A stretch of 64,000 nucleotides of DNA, taken from assembly GCA_028752905.1 (NCBI GenBank), contig JAQNBH010000143.1, positions 62,001-126,000 of the forward strand, written 5' to 3'. Shown here one piece after another: positions 1-15,480 of the stretch (position 1 is its first letter; the number at the start of each line of letters is the position of its first letter). The translations under genes and the position numbers were made by a program. The notes beneath the pieces are model-generated. The model was not told the DNA's origin and did no database searches. It worked only from the letters and a program-made list of their open reading frames with translations. Source of the DNA: Cladorhizidae sp. MBARI D1340-BT2. Lineage: Eukaryota; Porifera; Demospongiae; Poecilosclerida; Cladorhizidae.

Positions 1-3000
1 GCATATACACTGTCCTATAGATGACTTAAATATCAATATCATCTAATCACCTTTCGTATGTACATATATATACACTGTCCTATAGACGACTTAAATATCA
101 ATATCATCTAATCACCTTTCCCATGTGCATATACACTGTCCTATAGATGACTTAAATATCAATATCATCTAATCACCTTTATCATGGGCATATACACTGT
201 CCTATAGATGACTTAAATATCAATATCATCTAATCACCTTTCCATGTGCATATACACTGTCCTATAGACGACTTAAATATCAATATCATCTAATCACCTT
301 TCCATGTGCATATACACTGTCCTATAGACAACTTAAATATCAATATCACATAATCACCTTTCCCACGTACATATACACTGTCCTATAGACAACTTAAATA
401 TCAATATCATCTAATCACCTTTCCATGTGCATATACACTGTCCTATAGACGACTTAAATATCAATATCATCTAATCACCTTTCCCATATGCATATACACT
501 GTCGTATAGATGACTTAAATATCAATATCATCTAATCGCCTTTCTCATGTGCATATACACTGTCCTATAGATGACTTAAATATCAATATCATCTAATCAC
601 CTTTCCATATGCATATACACTGTCCTATAGATAACTTAAATATCAATATCATTAAATCACCTTTACCATTTGCATATATATACACTGTCCTATAGATGAC
701 CAATATCATCTAATCACCTTTCCTATGTGCATAAATATACACTATCCTATAGACGACTTAAATATCAATATCATCTAATCACCTTTCCATGTGCATATAC
801 ACTGTCCTATAGACTACTTAAATAGCAATATAATATAATCGCCTTTCCCATGCGCATATATATACACTTTCCTATAGATGACTTAAATATCAATATCATC
901 TTATCACCTATCCCATGTGCAAATACACTTTCCTATAGATGACTTAAATATCAATATCATCTAATCACCTTTCCATGTGCATATACACTGTCCTATAGAT
1001 GACTTAAATATCAATATCATCTAATCACCTATCCCATGTGCAAATACACTTTCCTATAGATGACTTAAATATCAATATCATCTAATCACCTTTCCATGTG
1101 CATATACACTGTCCTATAGACTACTTAAATATCAATATCATCTAATCACCTTTCCCATGTGCATATACACTGTCGTATAGATGACTTAAATATCAATATC
1201 ATCTAATCGCCTTTCCCATGTGCATATACACTGTCCTATAGATGACTTAAATATCAATATCATCTTATCACCTATCCCATGTGCAAATACACTTTCCTAT
1301 AGATGACTTAAATATCAATATCATCTAATCACCTTTCCATGTGCATATACACTGTCCTATAGATGACTTAAATATCAATATCATCTAATCACCTATCCCA
1401 TGTGCAAATACACTTTCCTATAGATGACTTAAACATCAATATCATCTAATCACCTTTCCATGTGCATATAAACTGTCCTATAGACTACTTAAATATCAAT
1501 ATCATCTAATCACCTTTCCATGTCCATATACACTGTCCTATAGCTGATTTAAATATCAATATCATCTAATCACCTTTCCCATGTGCATATATATACACTG
1601 TCCTATAGATGACTTAAATATCAATATCATCTAATCACCTTTCCATGTGCATATACACTGTCCTATAGACAACTTAATTATCAATATCATCTAATCACCT
1701 TTCCCATGTGCATATACACTGTCCTATAGATGACTTAAATATCAATATCATCTAATCACCTTTCCATGTGCATATACACTGTCCTATAGATGACTTAAAT
1801 ATCTAATCACCTTTCCCATGTGCATACATATACACTGTCCTATAGACGACTTAAATATCAATATCATCTAATCACCTTTCCCATGTGCATATACACTGTC
1901 CTATAGATGACTTAAATATCAATATATCTAATCACCTTTCCCATGTGCATATATATATACTGTCCTATAGATGACTTAAATATCAATATCATCTAATCAC
2001 CTTTCCCATGTGCATATATATACACTGTCCTATAGATGACTTAAATATCAATATCATCTAATCACCTTTCCATGTGCATATACACTGTCCTATAGACAAC
2101 TTAATTATCAATATCATCTAATCACCTTTCCCATGTGCATATACACTGTCCTATAGATGACTTAAATATCAATATCATCTAATCACCTTTCAATGTGCAT
2201 ATACACTGTCCTATAGATAACTTAAATATCAATATCATTTAATCACCTTTCCCATGTGCATATATATACACTGTCCTATAGATGACCAATATCATCTAAT
2301 CACCTTTCCTATGTGCATATATATACACTGTCCTATAGACTACTTAAATAGCAATATAATCTAATCACCTTTCCAATGCGCATATATATACACTTTCCTA
2401 TAGATGACTTAAATATCAATATCATCTAATTACGTTTCCTATTTGGATATACACTGTCCTATAGATGACTTAAATATCAATATCATCTAATCACCTTTCC
2501 CATGTGCATATACACTGTACTATAGATGACTTAAATAACAATATCATCTAATCACCTTTCCATGTGCATATACACTGTCTTATAGATGACTTAAATATCT
2601 AATCACCTTTCCCATGTGCATATATATACACTGTCCTATAGATGACCAATATCATCTAATCACCTTTCCCATGTGCATACATATACACTGTCCTATAGAC
2701 GACTTAAATATCAATATCATCTAATCACCTTTCCCATGTGCATATACACTGTCCTATAGATGACTTAAATATCAATATCATCTAATCACCTTTCCCTTGT
2801 GCATATATATACACTGTCCTATAGATGACTTAAATATCAATATCATCTAATCACCTTTCCATGTGCATATACACTGTCCTATAGACAACTTAATTATCAA
2901 TATCATCTAATCACCTTTTCCATGTGCATATACACTGTCCTATAGATGACTTAAATATCAATATCATCTAATCACCTTTCCATGTACATATACACTGTCC

Positions 3001-4439
3001 TATAGACAACGTAAATATCAATATCATCTAATCACCTTTCCATGTGCATATACACTGTCCTATAGATGACTTAAATATCTAATCACCTTTCTCATGTGCA
3101 TATATATACACTGTCCTATAGATGACCAATATCATCTAATCACCTTTCCCATGTGCATATATATACACTGTCCTATAGACCACTTAAATATCAATATCAT
3201 CTAATCACCTTTCCCATGTGAATATACACTGTCCTATAGATGACTTAAATATCAATATCATCTAATCACCTTTCCCATGTGCATATATATACACTGTCCT
3301 ATAGATGACTTAAATATCAATATCATCTAATCACCTTACCATGTGCATATATACTGTCCTATAGACGACTTAAATATCAATAACATCTAATCTCCTTTCC
3401 CATGTGCATATACACTCCTATAGATGACTTAAATATCAATATCATCTAATCACCTTTCCCACGTGCATATACACTGTCCTATAGACAACTTAAATATCAA
3501 TATCATCTAATCACTTTTCCATGTGCATATACACTGTCCTATAGACGACTTAAATATCAATATCATCTAATCACCTTTCCCATATGCATATACACTGTCG
3601 TATAGATGACTTAAATATCAATATCATCTAATCGCCTTTCTTATGTGCATATACACTGTCCTATAGATGACTTAAATATCAATATCATCTAATCTCCTTT
3701 CCATGTGCATATACACTGTCCTATAGATAACTTAAATATCAATATCATTAAATCACCTTTCCCATGTGCATATATATACACTGTCCTATAGACAACTTAA
3801 ATATCAATATCATCTAATCATCTTTCCATGTACATATACACTGTCCTATAGACAACGTAAATATCAATATCATCTAATCACCTTTCCATGTGCATATACA
3901 CTGTCCTATAGACTACTTATATAGCAATATCATCTAATCACCTTTCCCATGTGCATATAAACTGTCGTATAGATGACTTAAATATCAATATCATCTAATC
4001 ACATTTCCCAAGTGCACATAGACTGTCCTATAGATGACTTAAATATCAATATCATCTAATCATCTTTCCATGTGCATATACACTGTCCTATAGACGACTT
4101 AAATATCAATATCATCTAATCACCTTTCCCATGTATATATATACACTGTCCTATAGATGACTTAAATATCAATATCATCTAATCACCTTTCCATGTGTAT
4201 ATACACTGTGCTATAGATGACTTAAATATCAATATCATCTAATCACCTTTCCATGTGCTTATACACTGTCCTATAGACAACTTAATTATCAATATCATCT
4301 AATCACCTTTCCCATTTGCATATATATACACTGTCCCATAGATGACCAATATCATCTAATCACCTTTCGTATGTACATATATATACACTGTCCTATAGAC
4401 GACTTAAATATCAATATCATCTAATCACCTTTCCCATGT
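1..4439 (+). repeat. Higher-order repeat A, copy 1 (4,439 bp)
   Basis: Diagnostic variants recur 4,439 bp downstream: gtatgtacat at 56 and 4,495, catgggcat at 184 and 4,623, and the cttatcacctatcccatg monomers near 900 and 5,340. Correspondence holds from 1 to about 3,405. I noted only a few substitutions, for example atcatggg versus cccatggg at 181 and taatataatcgcc versus taatctaatcacc near 835. The remaining part, about 3,406-4,439, matches about 10,273-11,306, because copy 2 contains an extra internal block. Confidence 0.9.
1710..1769 (+). repeat. Representative canonical monomer (60 bp form)
   Basis: This copy carries the commonest state at nearly every position and can serve as the type monomer. 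It contains a 7-bp inverted repeat, tagatga at 1727-1733 and tcatcta at 1748-1754, separated by a 14-bp AT-rich spacer. The left arm coincides with the block that varies most between monomer subtypes (gatga, gacga, gacaa, gataa, gacta), so only the gatga subtypes keep the perfect dyad. AT runs lie at roughly 8-12 bp spacing through the unit. Confidence 0.9.
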
Positions 4440-7400
4440 GCATATACACTGTCCTATAGATGACTTAAATATCAATATCATCTAATCACCTTTCGTATGT
4501 ACATATATATACACTGTCCTATAGACGACTTAAATATCAATATCATCTAATCACCTTTCCCATGTGCATATACACTGTCCTATAGATGACTTAAATATCA
4601 ATATCATCTAATCACCTTTCCCATGGGCATATACACTGTCCTATAGATGACTTAAATATCAATATCATCTAATCACCTTTCCATGTGCATATACACTGTC
4701 CTATAGACGACTTAAATATCAATATCATCTAATCACCTTTCCATGTGCATATACACTGTCCTATAGACAACTTAAATATCAATATCACATAATCACCTTT
4801 CCCACGTACATATACACTGTCCTATAGACAACTTAAATATCAATATCATCTAATCACCTTTCCATGTGCATATACACTGTCCTATAGACGACTTAAATAT
4901 CAATATCATCTAATCACCTTTCCCATATGCATATACACTGTCGTATAGATGACTTAAATATCAATATCATCTAATCGCCTTTCTCATGTGCATATACACT
5001 GTCCTATAGATGACTTAAATATCAATATCATCTAATCACCTTTCCATATGCATATACACTGTCCTATAGATAACTTAAATATCAATATCATTAAATCACC
5101 TTTACCATTTGCATATATATACACTGTCCTATAGATGACCAATATCATCTAATCACCTTTCCTATGTGCATAAATATACACTATCCTATAGACGACTTAA
5201 ATATCAATATCATCTAATCACCTTTCCATGTGCATATACACTGTCCTATAGACTACTTAAATAGCAATATAATCTAATCACCTTTCCCATGCGCATATAT
5301 ATACACTTTCCTATAGATGACTTAAATATCAATATCATCTTATCACCTATCCCATGTGCAAATACACTTTCCTATAGATGACTTAAATATCAATATCATC
5401 TAATCACCTTTCCATGTGCATATACACTGTCCTATAGATGACTTAAATATCAATATCATCTAATCACCTATCCCATGTGCAAATACACTTTCCTATAGAT
5501 GACTTAAATATCAATATCATCTAATCACCTTTCCATGTGCATATACACTGTCCTATAGACTACTTAAATATCAATATCATCTAATCACCTTTCCCATGTG
5601 CATATACACTGTCGTATAGATGACTTAAATATCAATATCATCTAATCGCCTTTCCCATGTGCATATACACTGTCCTATAGATGACTTAAATATCAATATC
5701 ATCTTATCACCTATCCCATGTGCAAATACACTTTCCTATAGATGACTTAAATATCAATATCATCTAATCACCTTTCCATGTGCATATACACTGTCCTATA
5801 GATGACTTAAATATCAATATCATCTAATCACCTATCCCATGTGCAAATACACTTTCCTATAGATGACTTAAACATCAATATCATCTAATCACCTTTCCAT
5901 GTGCATATAAACTGTCCTATAGACTACTTAAATATCAATATCATCTAATCACCTTTCCATGTCCATATACACTGTCCTATAGCTGATTTAAATATCAATA
6001 TCATCTAATCACCTTTCCCATGTGCATATATATACACTGTCCTATAGATGACTTAAATATCAATATCATCTAATCACCTTTCCATGTGCATATACACTGT
6101 CCTATAGACAACTTAATTATCAATATCATCTAATCACCTTTCCCATGTGCATATACACTGTCCTATAGATGACTTAAATATCAATATCATCTAATCACCT
6201 TTCCATGTGCATATACACTGTCCTATAGATGACTTAAATATCTAATCACCTTTCCCATGTGCATACATATACACTGTCCTATAGACGACTTAAATATCAA
6301 TATCATCTAATCACCTTTCCCATGTGCATATACACTGTCCTATAGATGACTTAAATATCAATATATCTAATCACCTTTCCCATGTGCATATATATATACT
6401 GTCCTATAGATGACTTAAATATCAATATCATCTAATCACCTTTCCCATGTGCATATATATACACTGTCCTATAGATGACTTAAATATCAATATCATCTAA
6501 TCACCTTTCCATGTGCATATACACTGTCCTATAGACAACTTAATTATCAATATCATCTAATCACCTTTCCCATGTGCATATACACTGTCCTATAGATGAC
6601 TTAAATATCAATATCATCTAATCACCTTTCAATGTGCATATACACTGTCCTATAGATAACTTAAATATCAATATCATTTAATCACCTTTCCCATGTGCAT
6701 ATATATACACTGTCCTATAGATGACCAATATCATCTAATCACCTTTCCTATGTGCATATATATACACTGTCCTATAGACTACTTAAATAGCAATATAATC
6801 TAATCACCTTTCCAATGCGCATATATATACACTTTCCTATAGATGACTTAAATATCAATATCATCTAATTACGTTTCCTATTTGGATATACACTGTCCTA
6901 TAGATGACTTAAATATCAATATCATCTAATCACCTTTCCCATGTGCATATACACTGTACTATAGATGACTTAAATAACAATATCATCTAATCACCTTTCC
7001 ATGTGCATATACACTGTCTTATAGATGACTTAAATATCTAATCACCTTTCCCATGTGCATATATATACACTGTCCTATAGATGACCAATATCATCTAATC
7101 ACCTTTCCCATGTGCATACATATACACTGTCCTATAGACGACTTAAATATCAATATCATCTAATCACCTTTCCCATGTGCATATACACTGTCCTATAGAT
7201 GACTTAAATATCAATATCATCTAATCACCTTTCCCTTGTGCATATATATACACTGTCCTATAGATGACTTAAATATCAATATCATCTAATCACCTTTCCA
7301 TGTGCATATACACTGTCCTATAGACAACTTAATTATCAATATCATCTAATCACCTTTTCCATGTGCATATACACTGTCCTATAGATGACTTAAATATCAA

Positions 7401-10400
7401 TATCATCTAATCACCTTTCCATGTACATATACACTGTCCTATAGACAACGTAAATATCAATATCATCTAATCACCTTTCCATGTGCATATACACTGTCCT
7501 ATAGATGACTTAAATATCTAATCACCTTTCTCATGTGCATATATATACACTGTCCTATAGATGACCAATATCATCTAATCACCTTTCCCATGTGCATATA
7601 TATACACTGTCCTATAGACCACTTAAATATCAATATCATCTAATCACCTTTCCCATGTGAATATACACTGTCCTATAGATGACTTAAATATCAATATCAT
7701 CTAATCACCTTTCCCATGTGCATATATATACACTGTCCTATAGATGACTTAAATATCAATATCATCTAATCACCTTACCATGTGCATATATACTGTCCTA
7801 TAGACGACTTAAATATCAATAACATCTAATCACCTTTCCCATGTGCATATACACTGTCGTATAGATGACTTAAATATCAATATCATCTAATCGCCTTTCC
7901 CATGTGCATATACACTGTCCTATAGATGACTTAAATATCAATATCATCTTATCACCTATCCCATGTGCAAATACACTTTCCTATAGATGACTTAAATATC
8001 AATATCATCTAATCACCTTTCCATGTGCATATACACTGTCCTTTGGATGACTTAAATATCAATATCATCTAATCACCTATCCCATGTGCAAATACACTTT
8101 CCTATAGATGACTTAAACATCAATATCATCTAATCACCTTTCCATGTGCATATAAACTGTCCTATAGACTACTTAAATATCAATATCATCTAATCACCTT
8201 TCCATGTCCATATACACTGTCCTATAGCTGATTTAAATATCAATATCATCTAATCACCTTTCCCATGTGCATATATATACACTGTCCTATAGATGACTTA
8301 AATATCAATATCATCTAATCACCTTTCCATGTGCATATACACTGTCCTATAGACAACTTAATTATCAATATCATCTAATCACCTTTCCCATGTGCATATA
8401 CACTGTCCTATAGATGACTTAAATATCAATATCATCTAATCACCTTTCCATGTGCATATACACTGTCCTATAGATGACTTAAATATCTAATCACCTTTCC
8501 CATGTGCATACATATACACTGTCCTATAGACGACTTAAATATCAATATCATCTAATCACCTTTCCCATGTGCATATACACTGTCCTATAGATGACTTAAA
8601 TATCAATATATCTAATCACCTTTCCCATGTGCATATATATATACTGTCCTATAGATGACTTAAATATCAATATCATCTAATCACCTTTCCCATGTGCATA
8701 TATATACACTGTCCTATAGATGACTTAAATATCAATATCATCTAATCACCTTTCCATGTGCATATACACTGTCCTATAGACAACTTAATTATCAATATCA
8801 TCTAATCACCTTTCCCATGTGCATATACACTGTCCTATAGATGACTTAAATATCAATATCATCTAATCACCTTTCCATGTGCATATACACTGTCCTATAG
8901 ATAACTTAAATATCAATATCATTAAATCACCTTTCCCATGTGCATATATATACACTGTCCTATAGATGACCAATATCATCTAATCACCTTTCCTATGTGC
9001 ATATATATACACTGTCCTATAGACTACTTAAATAGCAATATAATCTAATCACCTTTCCAATGCGCATATATATACACTTTCCTATAGATGACTTAAATAT
9101 CAATATCATCTAATTACGTTTCCTATTTGGATATACACTGTCCTATAGATGACTTAAATATCAATATCATCTAATCACCTTTCCCATGTGCATATACACT
9201 GTACTATAGATGACTTAAATAACAATATCATCTAATCACCTTTCCATGTGCATATACACTGTCCTATAGACGACTTAAATATCAATATCATCTAATCACC
9301 TTTCCCATGTATATATATACACTGTCCTATAGATGACTTAAATATCAATATCATCTAATCACCTTTCCATGTGTATATACACTGTGCTATAGATGACTTA
9401 AATATCAATATCATCTAATCACCTTTCCATGTGCATATACACTGTCTTATAGATGACTTAAATATCTAATCACCTTTCCCATGTGCATATATATACACTG
9501 TCCTATAGATGACCAATATCATCTAATCACCTTTCCCATGTGCATACATATACACTGTCCTATAGACGACTTAAATATCAATATCATCTAATCACCTTTC
9601 CCATGTGCATATACACTGTCCTATAGATGACTTAAATATCAATATCATCTAATCACCTTTCCCATGTGCATATATATACACTGTCCTATAGATGACTTAA
9701 ATATCAATATCATCTAATCACCTTTCCATGTGCATATACACTGTCCTATAGACAACTTAATTATAAATATCATCTAATCACCTTTTCCATGTGCATATAC
9801 ACTGTCCTATAGATGACTTAAATATCAATATCATCTAATCACCTTTCCATGTACATATACACTGTCCTATAGACAACGTAAATATCAATATCATCTAATC
9901 ACCTTTCCATGTGCATATACACTGTCCTATAGATGACTTAAATATCTAATCACCTTTCTCATGTGCATATATATACACTGTCCTATAGATGACCAATATC
10001 ATCTAATCACCTTTCCCATGTGCATATATATACACTGTCCTATAGACCACTTAAATATCAATATCATCTAATCACCTTTCCCATGTGAATATACACTGTC
10101 CTATAGATGACTTAAATATCAATATCATCTAATCACCTTTCCCATGTGCATATATATACACTGTCCTATAGATGACTTAAATATCAATATCATCTAATCA
10201 CCTTACCATGTGCATATATACTGTCCTATAGACGACTTAAATATCAATAACATCTAATCACCTTTCCCATGTGCATATACACTCCTATAGATGACTTAAA
10301 TATCAATATCATCTAATCACCTTTCCCACGTGCATATACACTGTCCTATAGACAACTTAAATATCAATATCATCTAATCACTTTTCCATGTGCATATACA

Positions 10401-11306
10401 CTGTCCTATAGACGACTTAAATATCAATATCATCTAATCACCTTTCCCATATGCATATACACTGTCGTATAGATGACTTAAATATCAATATCATCTAATC
10501 GCCTTTCTCATGTGCATATACACTGTCCTATAGATGACTTAAATATCAATATCATCTAATCTCCTTTCCATGTGCATATACACTGTCCTATAGATAACTT
10601 AAATATCAATATCATTAAATCACCTTTCCCATGTGCATATATATACACTGTCCTATAGACAACTTAAATATCAATATCATCTAATCATCTTTCCATGTAC
10701 ATATACACTGTCCTATAGACAACGTAAATATCAATATCATCTAATCACCTTTCCATGTGCATATACACTGTCCTATAGACTACTTATATAGCAATATCAT
10801 CTAATCACCTTTCCCATGTGCATATACACTGTCGTATAGATGACTTAAATATCAATATCATCTAATCACATTTCCCAAGTGCACATAGACTGTCCTATAG
10901 ATGACTTAAATATCAATATCATCTAATCATCTTTCCATGTGCATATACACTGTCCTATAGACGACTTAAATATCAATATCATCTAATCACCTTTCCCATG
11001 TATATATATACACTGTCCTATAGATGACTTAAATATCAATATCATCTAATCACCTTTCCATGTGTATATACACTGTGCTATAGATGACTTAAATATCAAT
11101 ATCATCTAATCACCTTTCCATGTGCTTATACACTGTCCTATAGACAACTTAATTATCAATATCATCTAATCACCTTTCCCATTTGCATATATATACACTG
11201 TCCCATAGATGACCAATATCATCTAATCACCTTTCGTATGTACATATATATACACTGTCCTATAGACGACTTAAATATCAATATCATCTAATCACCTTTC
11301 CCATGT
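4440..11306 (+). repeat. Higher-order repeat A, copy 2, expanded (6,867 bp)
   Basis: This copy begins at the same monomer phase as position 1 and is followed by the next copy at 11,307 (catgggcat at 4,623 and 11,490). It is 2,428 bp longer than copy 1. After about 7,844 the order of monomer subtypes jumps back to that seen at about 5,600 and runs through again before copy 1 order resumes at about 10,273 (cactcctatag at 3,413 and 10,280). Confidence 0.88.
7845..10272 (+). repeat. Internal duplication within higher-order repeat A copy 2
   Basis: The gtcgt monomer at 7,856 repeats that at 5,611 (offset 2,245). The subtype order then follows 5,600-7,820, with about three extra monomers near 9,241-9,430 (gtatatatatacac, gtgctatag and gtcttatag types) that are absent at the matching place in the first half. 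It looks like unequal exchange between misaligned copies. The extra monomers reappear in copy 3 at about 13,870-14,070, so copy 3 descends from the expanded version or recombined with it. Confidence 0.82.
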
Positions 11307-14300
11307 GCATATACACTGTCCTATAGATGACTTAAATATCAATATCATCTAATCACCTTTCGTATGTACATATATATACACTGTCCTATAGACGACTTAA
11401 ATATCAATATCATCTAATCACCTTTCCCATGTGCATATACACTGTCCTATAGATGACTTAAATATCAATATCATCTAATCACCTTTCCCATGGGCATATA
11501 CACTGTCCTATAGATGACTTAAATATCAATATCATCTAATCACCTTTCCATGTGCATATACACTGTCCTATAGACGACTTAAATATCAATATCATCTAAT
11601 CACCTTTCCATGTGCATATACACTGTCCTATAGACAACTTAAATATCAATATCACATAATCACCTTTCCCACGTACATATACACTGTCCTATAGACAACT
11701 TAAATATCAATATCATCTAATCACCTTTCCATGTGCATATACACTGTCCTATAGACGACTTAAATATCAATATCATCTAATCACCTTTCCCATATGCATA
11801 TACACTGTCGTATAGATGACTTAAATATCAATATCATCTAATCGCCTTTCTCATGTGCATATACACTGTCCTATAGATGACTTAAATATCAATATCATCT
11901 AATCACCTTTCCATATGCATATACACTGTCCTATAGATAACTTAAATATCAATATCATTAAATCACCTTTACCATTTGCATATATATACACTGTCCTATA
12001 GATGACCAATATCATCTAATCACCTTTCCTATGTGCATAAATATACACTATCCTATAGACGACTTAAATATCAATATCATCTAATCACCTTTCCATGTGC
12101 ATATACACTGTCCTATAGACTACTTAAATAGCAATATAATCTAATCACCTTTCCCATGCACATATATATACACTTTCCTATAGATGACTTAAATATCAAT
12201 ATCATCTTATCACCTATCCCATGTGCAAATACACTTTCCTATAGATGACTTAAATATCAATATCATCTAATCAGCTTTCCATGTGCATATACACTGTCCT
12301 ATAGATGACTTAAATATCAATATCATCTAATCACCTATCCCATGTGCAAATACACTTTCCTATAGATGACTTAAATATCAATATCATCTAATCACCTTTC
12401 CATGTGCATATACACTGTCCTATAGACTACTTAAATATCAATATCATCTAATCACCTTTCCCATGTGCATATACACTGTCGTATAGATGACTTAAATATC
12501 AATATCATCTAATCGCCTTTCCCATGTGCATATACACTGTCCTATAGATGACTTAAATATCAATATCATCTTATCACCTATCCCATGTGCAAATACACTT
12601 TCCTATAGATGACTTAAATATCAATATCATCTAATCACCTTTCCATGTGCATATACACTGTCCTATAGATGACTTAAATATCAATATCATCTAATCACCT
12701 ATCCCATGTGCAAATACACTTTCCTATAGATGACTTAAACATCAATATCATCTAATCACCTTTCCATGTGCATATAAACTGTCCTATAGACTACTTAAAT
12801 ATCAATATCATCTAATCACCTTTCCATGTCCATATACACTGTCCTATAGCTGATTTAAATATCAATATCATCTAATCACCTTTCCCATGTGCATATATAT
12901 ACACTGTCCTATAGATGACTTAAATATCAATATCATCTAATCACCTTTCCATGTGCATATACACTGTCCTATAGACAACTTAATTATCAATATCATCTAA
13001 TCACCTTTCCCATGTGCATATACACTGTCCTATAGATGACTTAAATATCAATATCATCTAATCACCTTTCCATGTGCATATACACTGTCCTATAGATGAC
13101 TTAAATATCTAATCACCTTTCCCATGTGCATACATATACACTGTCCTATAGACGACTTAAATATCAATATCATCTAATCACCTTTCCCATGTGCATATAC
13201 ACTGTCCTATAGATGACTTAAATATCAATATATCTAATCACCTTTCCCATGTGCATATATATATACTGTCCTATAGATGACTTAAATATCAATATCATCT
13301 AATCACCTTTCCCATGTGCATATATATACACTGTCCTATAGATGACTTAAATATCAATATCATCTAATCACCTTTCCATGTGCATATACACTGTCCTATA
13401 GACAACTTAATTATCAATATCATCTAATCACCTTTCCCATGTGCATATACACTGTCCTATAGATGACTTAAATATCAATATCATCTAATCACCTTTCCAT
13501 GTGCATATACACTGTCCTATAGATAACTTAAATATCAATATCATTAAATCACCTTTACCATGTGCATATATATACACTGTCCTATAGATGACCAATATCA
13601 TCTAATCACCTTTCCTATGTGCATATATATACACTGTCCTATAGACTACTTAAATAGCAATATAATCTAATCACCTTTCCAATGCGCATATATATACACT
13701 TTCCTATAGATGACTTAAATATCAATATCATCTAATTACGTTTCCTATTTGGATATACACTGTCCTATAGATGACTTAAATATCAATATCATCTAATCAC
13801 CTTTCCCATGTGCATATACACTGTACTATAGATGACTTAAATAACAATATCATCTAATCACCTTTCCATGTGGATATACACTGTCCTATAGACGACTTAA
13901 ATATCAATATCATCTAATCACCTTTCCCATGTATATATATACACTGTCCTATAGATGACTTAAATATCAATATCATCTAATCACCTTTCCATGTGTATAT
14001 ACACTGTGCTATAGATGACTTAAATATCAATATCATCTAATCACCTTTCCATGTGCATATACACTGTCTTATAGATGACTTAAATATCTAATCACCTTTC
14101 CCATGTGCATATATATACACTGTCCTATAGATAACCAATATCATCTAATCACCTTTCCCATGTGCATACATATACACTGTCCTATAGACGACTTAAATAT
14201 CAATATCATCTAATCACCTTTCCCATGTGCATATACACTGTCCTATAGATGACTTAAATATCAATATCATCTAATCACCTTTCCCATGTGCATATATATA

Positions 14301-15480
14301 CACTGTCCTATAGATGACTTAAATATCAATATCATCTAATCACCTTTCCATGTGCATATACACTGTCCTATAGACAACTTAATTATCAATATCATCTAAT
14401 CACCTTTTCCATGTGCATATACACTGTCCTATAGATGACTTAAATATCAATATCATCTAATCACCTTTCCATGTACATATACACTGTCCTATAGACAACG
14501 TAAATATAAATATCATCTAATCACCTTTCCATGTGCATATAAACTGTCCTATAGATGACTTAAATATCTAATCACCTTTCTCATGTGCATATATATACAC
14601 TGTCCTATAGATGACCAATATCATCTAATCACCTTTCCCATGTGCATATATATACACTGTCCTAAAGACCACTTAAATATCAATATCATCTAATCACCTT
14701 TCCCATGTGAATATACACTGTCCTATAGATGACTTAAATATCAATATCATCTAATCACCTTTCCCATGTGCATATATATACACTGTCCTATAGATGACTT
14801 AAATATCAATATCATCTAATCACCTTACCATGTGCATATATACTGTCCTATAGACGACTTAAATATCAATAACATCTAATCACCTTTCCCATGTGCATAT
14901 ACACTCCTATAGATGACTTAAATATCAATATCATCTAATCACCTTTCCCACGTGCATATACACTGTCCTATAGACAACTTAAATATCAATATCATCTAAT
15001 CACTTTTCCATGTGAATATACACTGTCCTATAGACGACTTAAATATCAATATCATCTAATCACCTTTCCCATATGCATATACACTGTCGTATAGATGACT
15101 TAAATATCAATATCATCTAATCGCCTTTCTCATGTGCATATACACTGTCCTATAGATGACTTAAATATCAATATCATCTAATCTCCTTTCCATGTGCATA
15201 TACACTGTCCTATAGATAACTTAAATATCAATATCATTAAATCACCTTTCCCATGTGCATATATATACACTGTCCTATAGACAACTTAAATATCAATATC
15301 ATCTAATCATCTTTCCATGTACATATACACTGTCCTATAGACAACGTAAATATCAATATCATCTAATCACCTTTCCATGTGCATATACACTGTCCTATAG
15401 ACTACTTATATAGCAATATCATCTAATCACCTTTCCCATGTGCATATACACTGTCGTATAGATGACTTAAATATCAATAT
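11307..15480 (+). repeat. Higher-order repeat A, copy 3
   Basis: Variant order follows copy 2 at offset 6,867 from 4,440 onward. From about 13,860 it follows the second half of the copy 2 duplication at offset 4,622 (gtcttatag at 14,066 and 9,444). It departs at about 15,480, where the tttcccaagtgcacatag monomer of the other copies (near 4,010 and 10,875) is missing and the gtatatatatacac monomer follows directly. Confidence 0.82.
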
